Shown here one piece after another: positions 7,802-16,193 of a stretch of 64,000 nucleotides of DNA; the stretch's first letter is position 1, and every line of letters starts with the position of its first letter. Position numbers and translations under genes: made by a program. The stretch is from Pantoea eucalypti (lineage in GTDB: Bacteria; Pseudomonadota; Gammaproteobacteria; Enterobacterales; Enterobacteriaceae). The stretch covers positions 3,100,001 to 3,164,000 of the forward strand of contig NZ_CP045720.1 in the NCBI RefSeq assembly GCF_009646115.1, read 5' to 3'. The notes beneath the pieces were generated by a model, which searched no databases, was not told the DNA's origin, and worked only from the letters and a program-made list of their open reading frames with translations.

Positions 7802-10800
7802 ATGGCTAAGTTCTTTATCGATCGACCCATCTTTGCGTGGGTGCTTGCCATCATCATCATGCTGGTCGGTGCGCTGTCGATTCTCAAACTTCCGATCGAG
7901 CAATATCCCAATGTTGCCCCGCCGGCGATTGAGATTCAGGCCACCTACCCTGGTGCGGATGCTAAAACGCTGCAGGACTCGGTGACCCAGGTTATCGAAC
8001 AAAACATGAACGGTATCGATGGACTGATGTATATGTCCTCGAGCAGCGACTCGTCCGGTACGCTGACCCTGACCATCTCCTTTGAGTCGGGTACAGATGC
8101 AGATATCGCGCAGGTTCAGGTGCAGAACAAACTGCAGCTGGCGACGCCGCTGCTGCCGCAGGAAGTGCAGCAACAGGGGATTCAGGTTAAGAAATCGTCC
8201 AGTAGCTTCCTGATGGTTGCGGGCTTCATCAGCGACGATGACAACATGACGCAGAATGACATTTCTGACTTTATTTCGTCATCAATCAAAGATCCGATCA
8301 GCCGTACCAAAGGCGTGGGTGATACCCAGGTATTTGGTGCGCAGTACGCGATGCGTATCTGGATGGATCCGCACAAGCTGAACAACTACAACCTGACGCC
8401 GGTTGATGTGATCAGTGCGCTGAACACTCAGAACACCCAGGTCGCTGCCGGTCAGTTAGGTGGTACGCCGCCGGTGCCAGGACAGCAGCTCAATGCCTCA
8501 ATCATTGCGCAAACCCGTCTGACCTCAACGGATGAGTTCGGCAAAATCCTGCTCAAAGTGAACGAAGATGGTTCTCAGGTTCGTCTGCGTGATGTGGCAA
8601 GGATTGAACTCGGTGCAGAAAACTACGAAATCGTTGCCCGTTATAATGGCAAGCCTGCGTCCGGTATCGGTATCAAGCTGGCCACCGGTGCGAATGCGCT
8701 GGATACCGCCAATGCGGTGAAAGAAGAACTGGCCAAATTGCAGCCGACCTTCCCGGCCGGATTGAAAGTGGTCTATCCGTATGACACCACACCTTTCGTT
8801 AAGATCTCGATTTTCGAAGTGGTGAAAACGCTGATCGAAGCGATTGTGCTGGTGTTCCTGGTGATGTATCTGTTTCTGCAGAACTTCCGCGCCACGCTCA
8901 TTCCAACTATCGCTGTGCCCGTGGTACTGCTGGGTACGTTTGCCGTTATCAACGCGTTTGGTTATTCGATAAACACCCTGACGATGTTCGGGATGGTGCT
9001 GGCCATCGGCTTGCTGGTGGATGACGCCATCGTGGTGGTTGAGAACGTTGAGCGCGTGATGGCGGAAGAAGGATTACCGCCAAAAGAAGCAACGAAGCGT
9101 TCAATGGAGCAGATTCAGGGCGCACTTGTCGGTATCGCGCTGGTACTGGCCGCTGTATTTATTCCGATGGCGTTCTTTGGTGGCTCGACCGGCGTTATCT
9201 ATCGCCAGTTCTCCATTACTATCGTTTCGGCGATGGCGCTATCGGTGCTGGTCGCCTTTATTCTGACGCCGGCACTCTGTGCCACCATGCTGAAACCGAT
9301 CAAAAAAGGCGATCACGGGAAAACCACCGGTTTCTTCGGCTGGTTCAACCGTATATTCGACAAAAGCACCAGTCACTATGTGGATGGTGTCGGCCACATG
9401 GTTCGCAGTACGGGTCGCTACATGCTGATCTATCTGGTCATCGTGGTCGGAATGGCGTTTCTGTTTATGCGACTGCCCTCTTCATTCTTACCGGAAGAGG
9501 ATCAGGGTCTGCTGCTGGCTCAGGCGCAGCTGCCTGCGGGCGCAACGCAAGAGCGTACTCAGAAAGTGCTTGATCAGGTGACGGACTACTTCCTGACGCA
9601 GGAGAAAGACACGGTTAAATCGGTGTTCACCGTTAACGGCTTCGGCTTTGCTGGTCGTGGACAGAATACCGGTATCGCCTTCGTCAGTCTCAAGCCGTGG
9701 GATGAGCGTACCGGCGCAGACATGAAAGTTCCGGCGATTGCTGGCCGCGCCATGAAGGCGCTGGGCGCAATCAAAGATGCGATGGTCATTCCGTTCAACC
9801 TGCCCGCTATCATTGAACTGGGTAACGCGACTGGCTTCGATTTTGAGCTCATCGATCAGAATAACCTGGGTCACGATAAGCTGACGGAAGCGCGTAATCA
9901 GCTATTTGGTATGATTGCACAGCATCCTGATACGCTGGTTGGCGTGCGCCCGAACGGTATGGAAGATACACCGCAGTACAAGCTGACGATCGATCAGGAA
10001 AAAGCGCAGGCACTGGGCGTATCACTCAGTGATATCAACACTACGCTGGCGGCTTCCTGGGGTGGCTCTTACGTGAACGACTTCATTGACCGCGGTCGTG
10101 TGAAAAAAGTTTACGTGATGGGTAAAGCGGACTCTCGCATGTTGCCGGACGACATTGGTAAATGGTTCGTGCGCAACAGCAGTGGAACCATGGTGCCCTT
10201 CTCTGCCTTCTCGTCAGCGAAATGGCAGTATGGTTCACCGCGCCTTGAGCGTTACAACGGCCTGCCTGCGATGGAAATCCTGGGACAGGCAGCTCCCGGT
10301 AAAAGTTCGGGTGCGGCAATGGATCTGATGGAAGAGCTGGCGGCGAAACTGCCTGCCGGTATCGGCTATGACTGGACTGGCATGTCCTATCAGGAACGCT
10401 TGTCCGGTAATCAGGCTCCTGCGCTCTATGCTATCTCGCTGATTGTGGTCTTCCTGTGTCTCGCCGCACTGTACGAGAGCTGGTCGATTCCCTTCTCGGT
10501 TATGCTGGTTGTCCCGCTCGGGGTCATTGGTGCACTGCTCTTTACCACTCTGCGTGGCTTAAGTAATGACGTCTACTTTGTTGTCGGGTTACTGACCACC
10601 ATCGGCCTCTCGACCAAGAACGCCATCCTTATTGTCGAATTTGCTAAAGATTTGATGGATAAAGAGGGCAAAGGGCTGATTGAAGCTGCGCTGGAAGCGT
10701 GTCGTATGCGTCTGCGTCCTATCCTGATGACGTCACTGGCGTTTATTCTCGGGGTACTGCCGCTGGCGATCAGTACCGGTGCTGGCTCCGGTTCGCAGAA

Positions 10801-10957
10801 CGCGGTAGGTACAGGCGTAATCGGTGGTATGGTTACCGCGACCATCCTGGCAATCTTCTTTGTGCCGGTGTTCTTTGTGGTAGTACGCCGCCGCTTTGGC
10901 AAGAAAAAAGAAGAATCAGCGAACAGTCATCCGGTTGAACATAACCAGACTCACTAA
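7802..10957 (+). CDS. acrB: AcrB, RND multidrug efflux transporter
   Basis: Proton-driven trimeric inner-membrane pump exporting drugs, bile salts, dyes and organic solvents through AcrA and TolC. It has 1051 aa (E. coli 1049). It begins [20 protein letters not shown], the first of twelve membrane helices, and has two large periplasmic loops. The proton-relay aspartates are codons 407 and 408 in [13 protein letters not shown], and the partner lysine is codon 939 in [11 protein letters not shown]. The Gly-rich [17 protein letters not shown] motif lies before helix 11. No damage is visible. A strong terminator follows. Confidence 0.98.
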   Translation: MAKFFIDRPIFAWVLAIIIMLVGALSILKLPIEQYPNVAPPAIEIQATYPGADAKTLQDSVTQVIEQNMNGIDGLMYMSSSSDSSGTLTLTISFESGTDADIAQVQVQNKLQLATPLLPQEVQQQGIQVKKSSSSFLMVAGFISDDDNMTQNDISDFISSSIKDPISRTKGVGDTQVFGAQYAMRIWMDPHKLNNYNLTPVDVISALNTQNTQVAAGQLGGTPPVPGQQLNASIIAQTRLTSTDEFGKILLKVNEDGSQVRLRDVARIELGAENYEIVARYNGKPASGIGIKLATGANALDTANAVKEELAKLQPTFPAGLKVVYPYDTTPFVKISIFEVVKTLIEAIVLVFLVMYLFLQNFRATLIPTIAVPVVLLGTFAVINAFGYSINTLTMFGMVLAIGLLVDDAIVVVENVERVMAEEGLPPKEATKRSMEQIQGALVGIALVLAAVFIPMAFFGGSTGVIYRQFSITIVSAMALSVLVAFILTPALCATMLKPIKKGDHGKTTGFFGWFNRIFDKSTSHYVDGVGHMVRSTGRYMLIYLVIVVGMAFLFMRLPSSFLPEEDQGLLLAQAQLPAGATQERTQKVLDQVTDYFLTQEKDTVKSVFTVNGFGFAGRGQNTGIAFVSLKPWDERTGADMKVPAIAGRAMKALGAIKDAMVIPFNLPAIIELGNATGFDFELIDQNNLGHDKLTEARNQLFGMIAQHPDTLVGVRPNGMEDTPQYKLTIDQEKAQALGVSLSDINTTLAASWGGSYVNDFIDRGRVKKVYVMGKADSRMLPDDIGKWFVRNSSGTMVPFSAFSSAKWQYGSPRLERYNGLPAMEILGQAAPGKSSGAAMDLMEELAAKLPAGIGYDWTGMSYQERLSGNQAPALYAISLIVVFLCLAALYESWSIPFSVMLVVPLGVIGALLFTTLRGLSNDVYFVVGLLTTIGLSTKNAILIVEFAKDLMDKEGKGLIEAALEACRMRLRPILMTSLAFILGVLPLAISTGAGSGSQNAVGTGVIGGMVTATILAIFFVPVFFVVVRRRFGKKKEESANSHPVEHNQTH

Positions 10958-10972
10958 GCTGTAAATCATCTG

Positions 10973-10996
10973 AGGCCGCGCAAGCGGCCTTTTTTA
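10973..10996 (+). terminator. acrAB terminator
   Basis: A 7-bp stem AGGCCGC/GCGGCCT with a GCAA tetraloop is followed directly by six T residues, 16 bp after the acrB stop. Confidence 0.92.
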
Positions 10997-11083
10997 TGCC
11001 TGCGATTCCACCCTCCTTCTCTCCTGCCACTTCACCTGAACCAGCGCTACGACAGTTGCAATCTCAAAAGGTGCGGCGCATAA

Positions 11084-11104
11084 TAATGTTATATTATAAC
11101 ATTA
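11084..11104. promoter_or_regulatory. Zur box of rpmE2-rpmJ2
   Basis: A perfect 21-bp palindrome, TAATGTTATA-T-TATAACATTA, matches the gammaproteobacterial Zur consensus core TGTTATAnTATAACA. It ends 14 bp before the rpmE2 start codon, positioned to block a promoter when zinc is plentiful. Zur control of these paralogues is established in related bacteria; here it is inferred from the site. Confidence 0.9.
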
Positions 11105-11118
11105 CATAGGCGTGCATT

Positions 11119-11379
11119 ATGAAAGCGAATATTCATCCTCACTATCGTCACGTGGTCTTCCATGACACATCCGCGGATGTGTGGTTCAAAATCGGATCCA
11201 CCATTAAAACCGATCGCACAGTTGAGTTCGAAGGCGAAACACTGCCCTACGTCACTCTGGACGTGTCATCCGCCTCGCATGTTTTCTACACCGGCAAACA
11301 GAAAGATTTTGCTAAAGAAGGCAGCACCGCACGCTTTAACCAGCGTTTCGGTTCTTTCCTGGCCGCAAAGAAGAGGTAA
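11119..11379 (+). CDS. rpmE2: Ribosomal protein bL31 type B (zinc-free paralogue)
   Basis: An 86-aa form of large-subunit protein L31 that lacks the four zinc-binding cysteines of the standard L31. It begins [20 protein letters not shown] and contains [17 protein letters not shown] and [10 protein letters not shown], close to E. coli YkgM. Under zinc starvation such forms replace the zinc-containing protein, releasing metal from ribosomes. A perfect Zur box lies immediately upstream and rpmJ2 follows after 3 bp. Confidence 0.95.
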   Translation: MKANIHPHYRHVVFHDTSADVWFKIGSTIKTDRTVEFEGETLPYVTLDVSSASHVFYTGKQKDFAKEGSTARFNQRFGSFLAAKKR

Positions 11380-11382
11380 CTC

Positions 11383-11523
11383 ATGAAGGTATTAAGCTCT
11401 CTGCGCTCCGCCAAAAATCGCCATCGGGATTGCAAAGTGGTGCGCAGGAAAGGACGTGTTTACGTCATCTGTAAAACAAATCCACGCTTTAAGGCTGTAC
11501 AGGGAAGGAAGAAGAAACGCTAG
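11383..11523 (+). CDS. rpmJ2: Ribosomal protein bL36 type B (zinc-free paralogue)
   Basis: A 46-aa basic protein. The translation starts [20 protein letters not shown] and ends VQGRKKKR. It matches the YkgO-type L36 with the N-terminal extension and without the full zinc ribbon; two Cys residues remain (in RDC and VIC), as in E. coli YkgO. The gene starts 3 bp after rpmE2, so it shares its Zur-controlled transcript, and a terminator follows its stop codon. Confidence 0.93.
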   Translation: MKVLSSLRSAKNRHRDCKVVRRKGRVYVICKTNPRFKAVQGRKKKR

Positions 11524-11540
11524 TTTGTGTCGTGATGACT

Positions 11541-11565
11541 GGCCGGGCTCGCCCGGCCTTTTTTA
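11541..11565 (+). terminator. Terminator of rpmE2-rpmJ2
   Basis: GGCCGGG and CCCGGCC arms around a CTCG loop followed by TTTTTTA, 18 bp after the rpmJ2 stop. Confidence 0.92.
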
Positions 11566-11568
11566 TGC

Positions 11569-12447
11569 CTATTGCATACTCTTCAGCATCGCATTCACGT
11601 TATGTTTAAAGGCCGCCTGATAAGTCGCCGCCGGGCCAGAAGCCGTGGATAACGCTTCCGGATAGAGCTCACCACCTGGCTCAGCACCGGTCGCGCTGGC
11701 TATCTGTTTCACTAACCGCGGGTCCGTCTGATTCTCGATGAAATAGCGGTTAATGTGCTGCTGTTTGAGCTGGTTGATTAAGCTCCCCACGTTGCTGGCA
11801 CTCGCTTCTGCTTCAGTAGAGAATCCGACGGGTGCCAGAAACGTTACGCCATATCGCTGTCCAAAGTAACCAAACGCATCGTGACTGGTCAGCACTTTAC
11901 GTTTGTCGACTGGAATAGCATCAAAGGCCGTTTTTGCCCAGCTATCCAGCGCCTGCAGTTGCTGTATGTAATTCTGCCCACGCTTGCGGATTGCTGGTGC
12001 ATCTTCAGGGTCGGCTTTGACCAGCGCATTCATCACGTTGGTCGCGTAGATAACGCCGTTCTGCATGCTGTTCCAGGCGTGTGGATCGGTCACCGTTTTG
12101 CCCTCCTCCTCCATGCTGCGGGTAGTCACACCCGTTGAAGCGACCACGGGCTGCCCGCGATATCCCGACGCGCTGACCAGGCGATCCATCCACCCTTCCA
12201 GCCCCAGTCCGCTGACAAACACCAGATCGGCCTTCGCCAATGCCTGGCTGTCCTGTGGCGTAGGTTCAAACGTATGGGGATCGCCATTCGGTCCCACCAG
12301 ACTTTTTACGTTGACATGATCGCCGCCGACCTGTTTGACGATATCTGCCAGCACAGTAAAACTGGCCACGACATCCACCGTTTTTGCCATTGCAAATGGC
12401 GTGGCAAACAGCGCAGCGAGCGCCAGGCTAACCGGTAATTTTTTCAT
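11569..12447 (-). CDS. Metal ABC transporter, periplasmic binding protein (zinc/manganese type)
   Basis: 292-aa cluster A-I substrate-binding protein (TroA/ZnuA/MntC family) with a cleavable signal peptide ending near AMA-K at residue 21. Likely metal ligands are His58 (GDPHTFEPTP), His123 (DPHAWNS), His189 (TSHDAFGYF) and an acidic residue in ELYPEALS, Glu264, where relatives often have Asp. It has no His-rich loop of the classical ZnuA kind. It is the last gene of a leftward ATPase-permease-binding-protein operon preceded by a Zur-type site, so zinc is the likeliest substrate. Manganese or iron cannot be excluded from sequence. Not an obvious orthologue of chromosomal znuA, so I give no symbol. 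Confidence 0.87.
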   Translation of the reverse strand: MKKLPVSLALAALFATPFAMAKTVDVVASFTVLADIVKQVGGDHVNVKSLVGPNGDPHTFEPTPQDSQALAKADLVFVSGLGLEGWMDRLVSASGYRGQPVVASTGVTTRSMEEEGKTVTDPHAWNSMQNGVIYATNVMNALVKADPEDAPAIRKRGQNYIQQLQALDSWAKTAFDAIPVDKRKVLTSHDAFGYFGQRYGVTFLAPVGFSTEAEASASNVGSLINQLKQQHINRYFIENQTDPRLVKQIASATGAEPGGELYPEALSTASGPAATYQAAFKHNVNAMLKSMQ

Positions 12448-12462
12448 AGATACCCCTTAAGA

Positions 12463-13302
12463 TTAATGGCGGCGCAAAATCCCGCCGCATGGCCCTGCAA
12501 GAATGGAGAAAAAAAACAGCATGGCGGCGCTCAGCACCACAGCGGGACCGGCCGGTAATGAAAAGTGCCAGGAGAGCATCAGGCCAGCCAGGGCTGAAAG
12601 CATTGCCATGAAAATGGCGATAGCCAGCATCGCGGCAAGATGGCGACTCCAGAAACGGGCGCTGGCAGCGGGCAGCATCATTAATCCCACCGACATCAGC
12701 GTGCCCAGCACCTGAAAGCCCGCCACCAGATTCAGCACCACCAGCATTAAAAACAGACCATGCACCAGCGGTGCACTCCATTTTCCCTGCGCCCGCAGGA
12801 AGTCACTGTCAAAGGCATCGATGACCAGCGGACGATAAATGATCGCCAGCATAATCAGCGTAAAGGCGGCGATGCCGCCAACCAGCAACAGTGCAGCGTT
12901 GTCCACCGCCAGCAGCGAGCCAAACAGCACGTGCAGCAGATCCACGCTTGAGCCGCGCAGTGAGACCAGCGTGACGCCCAGCGCCAGCGAACCGAGATAA
13001 AACCCGGCAAAACTGGCATCCTCTTTTAAGGGCGTGTATCGACTCACCGCGCCCGAGAGCAGCGCCACGGCTAAACCTGCGATCAGGCCGCCGATACCCA
13101 TCGCGACCAGTGACAGTCCGGAGATCAGATAGCCAATAGCCGCACCCGGCAACACGGCATGTGATAATGCATCGCCAATCAGACTCATACGGCGCAGCGA
13201 AAGAAATACGCCGAGTGGCGTGGCACTGATAGCCAGCGCGACGCAGGCAACCAGTGCGCGCCGCATAAACCCAAACTCAATAAAAGGCTGTATCAACGTC
13301 AC
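12463..13302 (-). CDS. Metal ABC transporter, permease
   Basis: A 279-aa ABC-3 family inner-membrane permease with about eight hydrophobic segments. The family motif SLIGDALSHAVLPGAAIGY (about residues 40-58) is intact and forms the contact with the ATPase. A late segment, LVAGFQVLGTLMSVGLMMLPAASARF, is also typical of zinc/manganese permeases. Its start overlaps the end of the ATPase gene by 4 bp (ATGA), and the binding-protein gene follows 15 bp later, so the three are translated from one leftward transcript. Confidence 0.92.
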   Translation of the reverse strand: MTLIQPFIEFGFMRRALVACVALAISATPLGVFLSLRRMSLIGDALSHAVLPGAAIGYLISGLSLVAMGIGGLIAGLAVALLSGAVSRYTPLKEDASFAGFYLGSLALGVTLVSLRGSSVDLLHVLFGSLLAVDNAALLLVGGIAAFTLIMLAIIYRPLVIDAFDSDFLRAQGKWSAPLVHGLFLMLVVLNLVAGFQVLGTLMSVGLMMLPAASARFWSRHLAAMLAIAIFMAMLSALAGLMLSWHFSLPAGPAVVLSAAMLFFFSILAGPCGGILRRH

Positions 13303-13967
13303 GGCGCATAACTCCGCAGAGGGGGATCAGGGAGCCAGGTGCAACTGACCTCCGTATCATCCATCGACATCACATTACTGAAGTAGCGAGCGACCAGTGG
13401 ACGGTCGTGCAGCACCACCAGCAGCGTTGTTCCAGCCTGCTGTTGCTGTTCCAGTATCGACATCAGTAATGTTACCGTCTGACTATCAATGCCGTTAAAA
13501 GGCTCATCCAGTAGCCAGAGCTGGCTGCGCTGCAACATCAGTCGCGCAAACAAGACGCGCTGAAGCTGTCCGCCCGATAAGGTCGCGGGCTGCGCATCTG
13601 CATAATCACGCATCTGAACCGCCTCCAGCGCCTGCCAGATTTCCCGACGCAGTTCCCGGTTGATGCCGCCGAACCAGCCGCAGCGAGGCCAGCAGCCAAT
13701 TGAAACCAGTTCAAATACCGTCAGGGGAAAGCGCGTCTCCAGTTCAGTACGCTGTGGCATCCAGCCAATAGCCCGCCGCGAAACCTGCAGCTCGCAGCGC
13801 CCCGCTATTGGTGGCAGCAAGCCCGCGATGGTTTTTAACAGTGTTGATTTGCCGCTACCATTCGCGCCGACCAGGGCTGTCATCGAGCCAGCGCTGAGCT
13901 GACCATTGATGGCGGGGGTAACAGCCTGTCCCTGATAGCCCGCGCGAAGTGCGTTGAACCGGATCAT
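13299..13967 (-). CDS. Metal ABC transporter, ATP-binding protein
   Basis: A 222-aa ABC ATPase. Walker A is GANGSGKS (about residues 35-42), the Q-loop lies in WMPQRTE, the signature is LSGGQLQRV (~130), Walker B is LWLLDEPF (~150) and the switch His is in VVLHDRP. I start at ATG 13967 because GGGGGA sits 7 bases before it; an ATG five codons upstream lacks a ribosome-binding site. The start codon overlaps the stop of a small upstream membrane ORF (ATGA). It powers the permease encoded next to it. Confidence 0.92.
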   Translation of the reverse strand: MIRFNALRAGYQGQAVTPAINGQLSAGSMTALVGANGSGKSTLLKTIAGLLPPIAGRCELQVSRRAIGWMPQRTELETRFPLTVFELVSIGCWPRCGWFGGINRELRREIWQALEAVQMRDYADAQPATLSGGQLQRVLFARLMLQRSQLWLLDEPFNGIDSQTVTLLMSILEQQQQAGTTLLVVLHDRPLVARYFSNVMSMDDTEVSCTWLPDPPLRSYAP

Positions 13968-14068
13968 GCGCTGATCCCCCATTTTATCGCCACAGCAAGC
14001 AGCGCAATGAACAGCAGTGCGATAGCCAGTCGCCCACCTAATGACATAAGTAATCCACTCTGACGCAT
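13964..14068 (-). CDS. Possible small membrane peptide at head of metal transporter operon
   Basis: Unannotated reading frame of 34 codons from ATG 14068, or 27 codons from ATG 14047. From the inner start it reads MSLGGRLAIALLFIALLA then VAIKWGISA, which is one hydrophobic helix flanked by Arg and Lys. Its TGA overlaps the ATPase ATG in an ATGA junction, the spacing seen for translationally coupled genes. GTGGA lies 6 bases before ATG 14047. A Zur-type site begins 14 bp upstream of the outer ATG, which makes the inner start likelier. I do not recognise a family. It could be a membrane partner of the transporter or a leader; coding is inferred, not proven. Confidence 0.5.
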   Translation of the reverse strand: MRQSGLLMSLGGRLAIALLFIALLAVAIKWGISA

Positions 14069-14081
14069 CACTTCACCAATA

Positions 14082-14096
14082 TGTTATAACATAACA
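14082..14096. promoter_or_regulatory. Probable Zur box of the metal transporter operon
   Basis: TGTTATAACATAACA matches the Zur core TGTTATAnTATAACA with one mismatch. It sits in the AT-rich promoter region upstream of the leftward transporter operon. Together with the perfect box at 11084 it brackets the 3-kb zinc cassette. Confidence 0.75.
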
Positions 14097-14307
14097 ATAA
14101 TATATCGGATATTGTTGTTGCACCTATGCGCGAATGTGTATCAAAAGATAAATAACACCAGGTGTCACTGGCAGTCGCAGACATGCGATGCAGCCTGCTC
14201 ACACCACTGGCGCAGGTTAACAATTAACGGTTTTGTGCTCTGCTGGCTTGCAAACTGGTTGCAGAAATCCAATGATAGGTTTATTAACGGTTATAAGCGG
14301 ACCAGAT

Positions 14308-14661
14308 ATGTTGTCACGAATTGAATGTGATATTGCTGTAGGCGAATCAGACTGCACAAAATTAGCGGAGATTGTTCAGCGGAATATTCTCAAAATAACA
14401 GATTTGCTGGTAGGGGATTTACGCTGGTATTCGCAGAATGCGCAGTTAGTTCCTGGCAGTTTAAAAATTATTTGTGTTGAATATCAGGATCTGGATAGTT
14501 TTAAATTACTTTACGATTTTGACTGGAATTTATTTAGTCCTTGTCAGGATTTAAATGAAACAGTAACGCAATCGGAGCAGGTGAAGTTTCGCATTGTGCC
14601 CGGTGCACTTGAGTTTGATGCGATTGACAATGCACAACCCTCCCCCAGCGATGAATTGTAA
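14308..14661 (+). CDS. Hypothetical protein upstream of tomB-hha
   Basis: I do not recognise this 117-aa protein. From ATG 14308 (AAGCGGA 5 bases upstream) it begins MLSRIECDIAVGESDCTKLAE. It appears soluble and acidic, with no signal peptide or membrane helix. Three Cys residues (7, 16 and ~56) and an aromatic-rich centre (DLRWYSQNAQL, SFKLLYDFDWNLFSPC) stand out. Longer starts at 14233 or 14272 are possible. Base composition is clearly more AT-rich than the flanks, which suggests acquisition, although tomB and hha next to it are also AT-leaning. It is co-directional with tomB, about 150 bp away. Confidence 0.6.
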   Translation: MLSRIECDIAVGESDCTKLAEIVQRNILKITDLLVGDLRWYSQNAQLVPGSLKIICVEYQDLDSFKLLYDFDWNLFSPCQDLNETVTQSEQVKFRIVPGALEFDAIDNAQPSPSDEL

Positions 14662-14808
14662 TATTTAGTAATGGAGGTGAGCAGAACTAATGGTTTTACA
14701 CTATCTTTAAGATATCCCGTTTAATAACTGCCCGAATAATCGCTTCCCGGCGGCGTTATCGTGACTCGCTGCCCTGCGGCAACTGTGCTAGCTATGGAGG
14801 GGAAAAAG

Positions 14809-15186
14809 ATGGACGAATACTCACCGAAACGGCATGATATTGCCCAGCTTAAATACCTATGTGAAAGCCTGTTTGACGACAGCATGGCAACATTAACCGA
14901 CAGCCATCATGGCTGGGTAAATGATCCCACTTCTGAAAGCAATCTGCAGCTTAACGATTTGATTGAGCACATCGCCTCTTTCACCATGAATTACAAAATT
15001 AAGCACGTTGAAGATGAAGCGCTGATTTCGCAAATCGATGAATATCTTGATGATACCTTTATGTTATTCAGCAACTATGGTGTCAATAGTCCGGATCTTC
15101 AACGGTGGCAACGTTCAGCTAAACGCTTATTTAATCTGTTCACTGAAGAGTGCGCTTTTCTCCAGCAACCGAGCCATTCATTATAG
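14809..15186 (+). CDS. tomB: TomB, Hha toxicity modulator
   Basis: A 125-aa partner of Hha; in E. coli TomB (YbaJ) antagonises Hha toxicity and influences biofilm formation and conjugation. Start ATG 14809 follows GGAGGGG and gives MDEYSPKRHDIAQLKYLCES, nearly identical to the E. coli protein. NHGWVNDPTS-like (HHGWVNDPTSESNLQLNDL) and QIDEYLDDTFMLFSNYG are conserved blocks. An N-terminal extension from 14761 is not conserved. hha follows after 24 bp, so the two form one operon. Confidence 0.96.
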   Translation: MDEYSPKRHDIAQLKYLCESLFDDSMATLTDSHHGWVNDPTSESNLQLNDLIEHIASFTMNYKIKHVEDEALISQIDEYLDDTFMLFSNYGVNSPDLQRWQRSAKRLFNLFTEECAFLQQPSHSL

Positions 15187-15210
15187 TACAGACATGAGAA
15201 CGGTTTATTT

Positions 15211-15426
15211 ATGAACAAAACCCTGACTAAAACTGATTATTTGATGCGACTACGGCGTTGCCGTTCACTGGATACCCTGGAAAGGGTCATTGAAAAAAAT
15301 AAGTATGAATTACCTGAAGATGAGTTAGCGGTATTTTACTCGGCAGCTGACCATCGTCTGGCAGAACTGACGATGAACAAGCTTTACGATAAAGTCCCGG
15401 GTTCAGTCTGGAAATTTGTCCGCTAG
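15211..15426 (+). CDS. hha: Hha, nucleoid-associated expression modulator
   Basis: A 71-aa member of the Hha/YmoA family that binds the N-terminal domain of H-NS and helps silence horizontally acquired DNA and virulence genes. The sequence [20 protein letters not shown] followed by [20 protein letters not shown] is almost invariant with E. coli Hha. It is the second gene of the tomB-hha pair. Chemical identity is certain from sequence and context. Confidence 0.98.
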   Translation: MNKTLTKTDYLMRLRRCRSLDTLERVIEKNKYELPEDELAVFYSAADHRLAELTMNKLYDKVPGSVWKFVR

Positions 15427-15552
15427 TTTTATTGATTAGTACTTAGCTTTACACTTTTTAGTACCGGATATTCCTGCCTGCCGTCAAACCAATCGGCCAG
15501 GCGGGTTTTGCCTGTCTGCAGTTTCTGTGAAGGGATATTGCGAGGGAGAAAG

Positions 15553-15666
15553 TGGTGGGGGCCCTGCCAGCTACATCCCGGCACACGCGTCACCTGCTAC
15601 GGCTGCTTCCTTCCGGATCTGACCGAGTTCACAAGCTAGCATTGCGGGAGAACCAACAGGGCCCCC
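15553..15666 (-). ncRNA. ffs: 4.5S RNA, signal recognition particle RNA
   Basis: The minus strand encodes a ~114-nt RNA with 5' GGGGGCCCTGTTGG and 3' GGCAGGGCCCCCACC ends that pair to close a long hairpin. The apical Ffh-binding domain reads GGTCAGATCCGGAAGGAAGC, with the GGAA tetraloop and asymmetric internal loop intact. It guides ribosomes translating membrane proteins to FtsY with Ffh. Ends are assigned by alignment to the E. coli RNA and could be off by a base or two. Confidence 0.96.
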
Positions 15667-15845
15667 ATTGACAAGCCCTCTTTACGAGAGCGGGGGCATT
15701 ATCTGGGAAGGAGGGTGCAATTGCAAGCGTAGTCGGGACAACCGTTGTTTTCTTGAACAACCGCCGCTATAACGCTTTCACTGCTTTCTCCCCATGCTAA
15801 AGTTAAGACCCTATTCCTGATGAAATAAGCAGATGAAATAAACAC

Positions 15846-16163
15846 ATGGATCAGCCTGACACCTTTCAGCAACGCATCTGGCAAATTGTTGCCGCTATTC
15901 CGTATGGCCATGTCACTACCTATGGCGATGTGGCGCTGCTGGCAGGTTCTCCGCGGGCGGCACGTCAGGTCGGCGGCGTGCTCAGTCGGTTACCTGAAGG
16001 TACTGCCCTTCCCTGGCATCGCGTCGTCAATCGTCACGGTAAAATTTCACTGCAGGGCGACCGTCTGTTCAGACAGCGCGATGCACTGGAAGCCGAAGGC
16101 ATAGAGGTAAGTGATGAGGGACAGCTTGATATCGGAACGTATCGCTGGGATTTCAGGCAGTAA
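15846..16163 (+). CDS. atl: Alkyltransferase-like protein Atl (YbaZ)
   Basis: DNA-binding protein of the O6-alkylguanine alkyltransferase-like family that flags alkylated guanine for nucleotide excision repair but cannot transfer the alkyl group. In this 105-aa protein the methyltransferase active-site PCHR is replaced by PWHRV (about residues 56-60), the hallmark of Atl. The DNA-binding wing GSPRAARQVGGVL and NRHG are present. It is shorter at the N-terminus than the 129-aa E. coli annotation, which carries a non-conserved extension. Confidence 0.95.
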   Translation: MDQPDTFQQRIWQIVAAIPYGHVTTYGDVALLAGSPRAARQVGGVLSRLPEGTALPWHRVVNRHGKISLQGDRLFRQRDALEAEGIEVSDEGQLDIGTYRWDFRQ

Positions 16164-16165
16164 AA

Positions 16166-16184
16166 GGGGCGACAAGGTCGCCCC
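16166..16184 (-). terminator. Terminator between convergent atl and ybaY
   Basis: GGGGCGAC/GTCGCCCC with a 3-nt loop. On the minus strand it is followed by TTTTA, so it best serves ybaY, but the stem could also stop atl transcripts. Confidence 0.7.
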
Positions 16185-16193
16185 GAAAAGTGA

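Noticed and set aside
15427..15552. Extra small RNA or terminator after hha and before ffs
   Set aside because: Only a 5-bp CAGGC/GCCTG hairpin without a T-tract was found; nothing supportable.
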